Source: Candidatus Heimdallarchaeum endolithica (GTDB lineage Archaea > Asgardarchaeota > Heimdallarchaeia > Heimdallarchaeales > Heimdallarchaeaceae). From it: DNA of 64,000 nucleotides. The notes beneath the pieces were generated by a model. That model did no database searches. It was not told the DNA's origin and saw only the letters and a program-made list of their open reading frames with translations. Made by a program: the position numbers and the translations under genes. This document shows positions 62,914 to 64,000 of this stretch, piece after piece. Where the stretch lies: contig CP084167.1 of NCBI GenBank assembly GCA_021513715.1, positions 1,380,571 to 1,444,570 on the forward strand, given 5' to 3'. Positions within the stretch are counted from its first letter, which is position 1, and the number at the start of each line of letters is the position of its first letter.

Positions 62914-63053
62914 GGCCAACAACTGAAACAAATATGAGATACTATTAAAACATTGCCCTCCCAGCATAAACTATAATTTTAAACGAGAAAAAAATTATAA
63001 ATTAAGATGTAAATAGCAAAAAATATTAAGAATAAAGCATGTTTTTTTTGTGA

Positions 63054-63551
63054 ATGGAGCACAAGAATCAAGAAATTAAATATAAAATAAATGAAGCAAC
63101 ATTAGAAGACATTACAAACATAGTACAACTTTGGAAAGAAGCAATTGATTTGCATGCAAGTATGGATAAATCGTTTATTTTACTAGAAAATGGGGAAGAA
63201 AAGTATGCAAGCTTCTTAAGAGAAGCGATATTTTCAGAAAAGCAAGTAATATTAAAAGCTGAAAATGAGGATAGAGAACTATTAGGCTTTATCTTTGGTT
63301 ACATCAGCGAAAAAAGCATGTTTTTTAAAAGAAAGATTACAGCTCATATCAGTGACATTGTAGTTCATAAAAATCACAGAAAAAAAGGTATTGGAACCAG
63401 ATTAATGGAAAGATTTGAAAAAGGTTTTGCTAAAAAGTTTAATGCTTCTTCAATCACTCTTTATGTTCACCCATTAAATGAAATAGCACTAAAATTTTAC
63501 GACAAACTAAAATTTAGAGAGCAATTAAGGCTACTAATAAAAGAGATATAA
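63054..63551 (+). CDS. GNAT family N-acetyltransferase
   Basis: This is a 165-residue GNAT. Motif A is VVHKNHRKKGIGTRLMERFEKG near 107-128, with the acetyl-CoA loop HRKKGIGT. The tail NEIALKFYDKLKF is the usual beta6/alpha4 end. Resemblance is to RimI-type or aminoglycoside-like acetyltransferases, and the substrate is unknown. It stands alone; the ATG lies 3 bp after a GTG that could be an alternative. A TATA-like AAAATTATAAATT is at about 62989-63001. Confidence 0.82.
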   Translation: MEHKNQEIKYKINEATLEDITNIVQLWKEAIDLHASMDKSFILLENGEEKYASFLREAIFSEKQVILKAENEDRELLGFIFGYISEKSMFFKRKITAHISDIVVHKNHRKKGIGTRLMERFEKGFAKKFNASSITLYVHPLNEIALKFYDKLKFREQLRLLIKEI

Positions 63552-63572
63552 TATATGCTTATTTTTTGAAAT

Positions 63573-63992
63573 TCAGACTAAAACACCTATTGAAAAATTA
63601 GAAGAAGGATAATATTTTGTCTCACTCTTTCTCAAAATAAAACCCATTCCAGTACCTACAGAAGTAGAAAATAGTCCTAATTTACCATTCTTTAATCTTA
63701 ATACAATCTCTACTTTTCTTTTTGGAAAAACCTTCTTTTCTATGGTAAACAAAACTTCATTTTCTTTTACACTAAATTCTTTTTCAATAACACTTTTATC
63801 ATCAACTAACAGAACAATTTGTGCAACAGTACCTTTTTCCAATTTAGAAAATTTAGCAATTATACCACTAATTCCTGAGTCTTTAAAAAGAATACCAGCA
63901 AATATTTGTTTTACTGAAAATATTTCTTCTCCTAACCACAGAATTTTAAAAGAAGGGGATGAAACGTCATATCCCCAAAGTATTTCAGTCAT
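63573..63992 (-). CDS. Hypothetical beta-rich protein, 139 residues
   Basis: No family is recognised. The protein alternates strands (FKILWLGEEIFSVKQIF, AQIVLLVDDKSVIEKEF, VEIVLRLKNGKLG). It may be an immunoglobulin or cradle-like beta fold. No signal peptide is seen. The ATG at 63992 with a GTGA site directly upstream starts 8 bases from the window edge, so it is probably complete. A longer form entering from the right cannot be excluded. Confidence 0.45.
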   Translation of the reverse strand: MTEILWGYDVSSPSFKILWLGEEIFSVKQIFAGILFKDSGISGIIAKFSKLEKGTVAQIVLLVDDKSVIEKEFSVKENEVLFTIEKKVFPKRKVEIVLRLKNGKLGLFSTSVGTGMGFILRKSETKYYPSSNFSIGVLV

Positions 63993-64000
63993 TTTTTCAC

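Noticed and set aside
1..64000. CRISPR array, tRNA, rRNA or replication origin
   Set aside because: No regularly spaced repeats, no tRNA or rRNA signature and no origin-type repeat cluster were seen by eye; a tRNA with introns could have been missed.

Overview
The window is strongly AT-rich archaeal DNA and most probably comes from an Asgard archaeon; a Heimdallarchaeia-like lineage is an inference. The archaeal core genes are S8e, S30e, Nop5, fibrillarin, Gar1, SRP19, Trm1, a Trm7/RlmE-type methyltransferase, archaeal Elp3, an RPC39/TFE-beta-like factor and the three-gene HMG-CoA synthase operon. The Asgard signature is five Ras-superfamily-like GTPases in 64 kb, namely two MglA-like, one Arf/Sar-like, one pseudo-GTPase and one Rag/Gtr-like protein with a roadblock tail, plus an actin-like ATPase and extracellular proteases with C-terminal membrane anchors. 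Genes are tightly packed. Many starts have a GGTGA or GGAG type ribosome binding site, and several look leaderless behind a TATA box.

Layout. 1-5250: end of a PfkB kinase, a THUMP-less ThiI, a GNAT enzyme, a long coiled-coil protein, a PD-(D/E)XK nuclease whose 3' end was rewritten by a 112-bp MITE, and MglA-like GTPase A. 5251-8451: a leader with a perfect palindrome, then an operon of an Arf/Sar-like GTPase, a pseudo-GTPase and a possible longin-like partner. 8574-12500: a NYN protein, an ATPase lacking its Walker A lysine behind an array of TTCGAA boxes, a dead IS6-like element and two orphans. 12690-20037: a MacB/FtsX-type exporter with two small membrane proteins, then a surface metalloprotease. 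20101-23439: MglA-like GTPase B, an actin-like protein, and archaetidylserine synthase and decarboxylase. 23555-33276: a subtilisin, the mevalonate-entry operon (with a thiolase homologue lacking its catalytic residues), an orphan zinc protein, DegV, a hydrolase and S8e. 33349-39786: Gar1, SRP19, TFE-beta, a four-gene RNA-processing cluster ending in rhomboid, the Rag-like GTPase and a YkgJ-type cysteine cluster protein. 39857-48401: a second subtilisin, an autoregulated small HTH protein, Nop5-fibrillarin, a COG1395-type regulator, Elp3 and S30e. 48402-49832: a candidate structured RNA and a broken IS481 element. 49833-64000: a peptidase, an apparently circularly permuted solute-binding protein, a PAS kinase, a second MITE copy, a glycosyltransferase, an RDD protein, a TPR protein, a DUF2085 protein, a fused prenol kinase/prenyl-phosphate kinase, PGK with an operator-like palindrome, a GNAT enzyme and an orphan.

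The strongest leads are the GTPase/pseudo-GTPase operon, the single-chain HhH-Rag-roadblock protein, the thiolase homologue inside an otherwise intact mevalonate operon, the permuted binding protein, the unidentified structured RNA, and a nearly identical MITE pair with 12-bp terminal inverted repeats and 4-bp target duplications. No tRNA, rRNA or CRISPR array was found.
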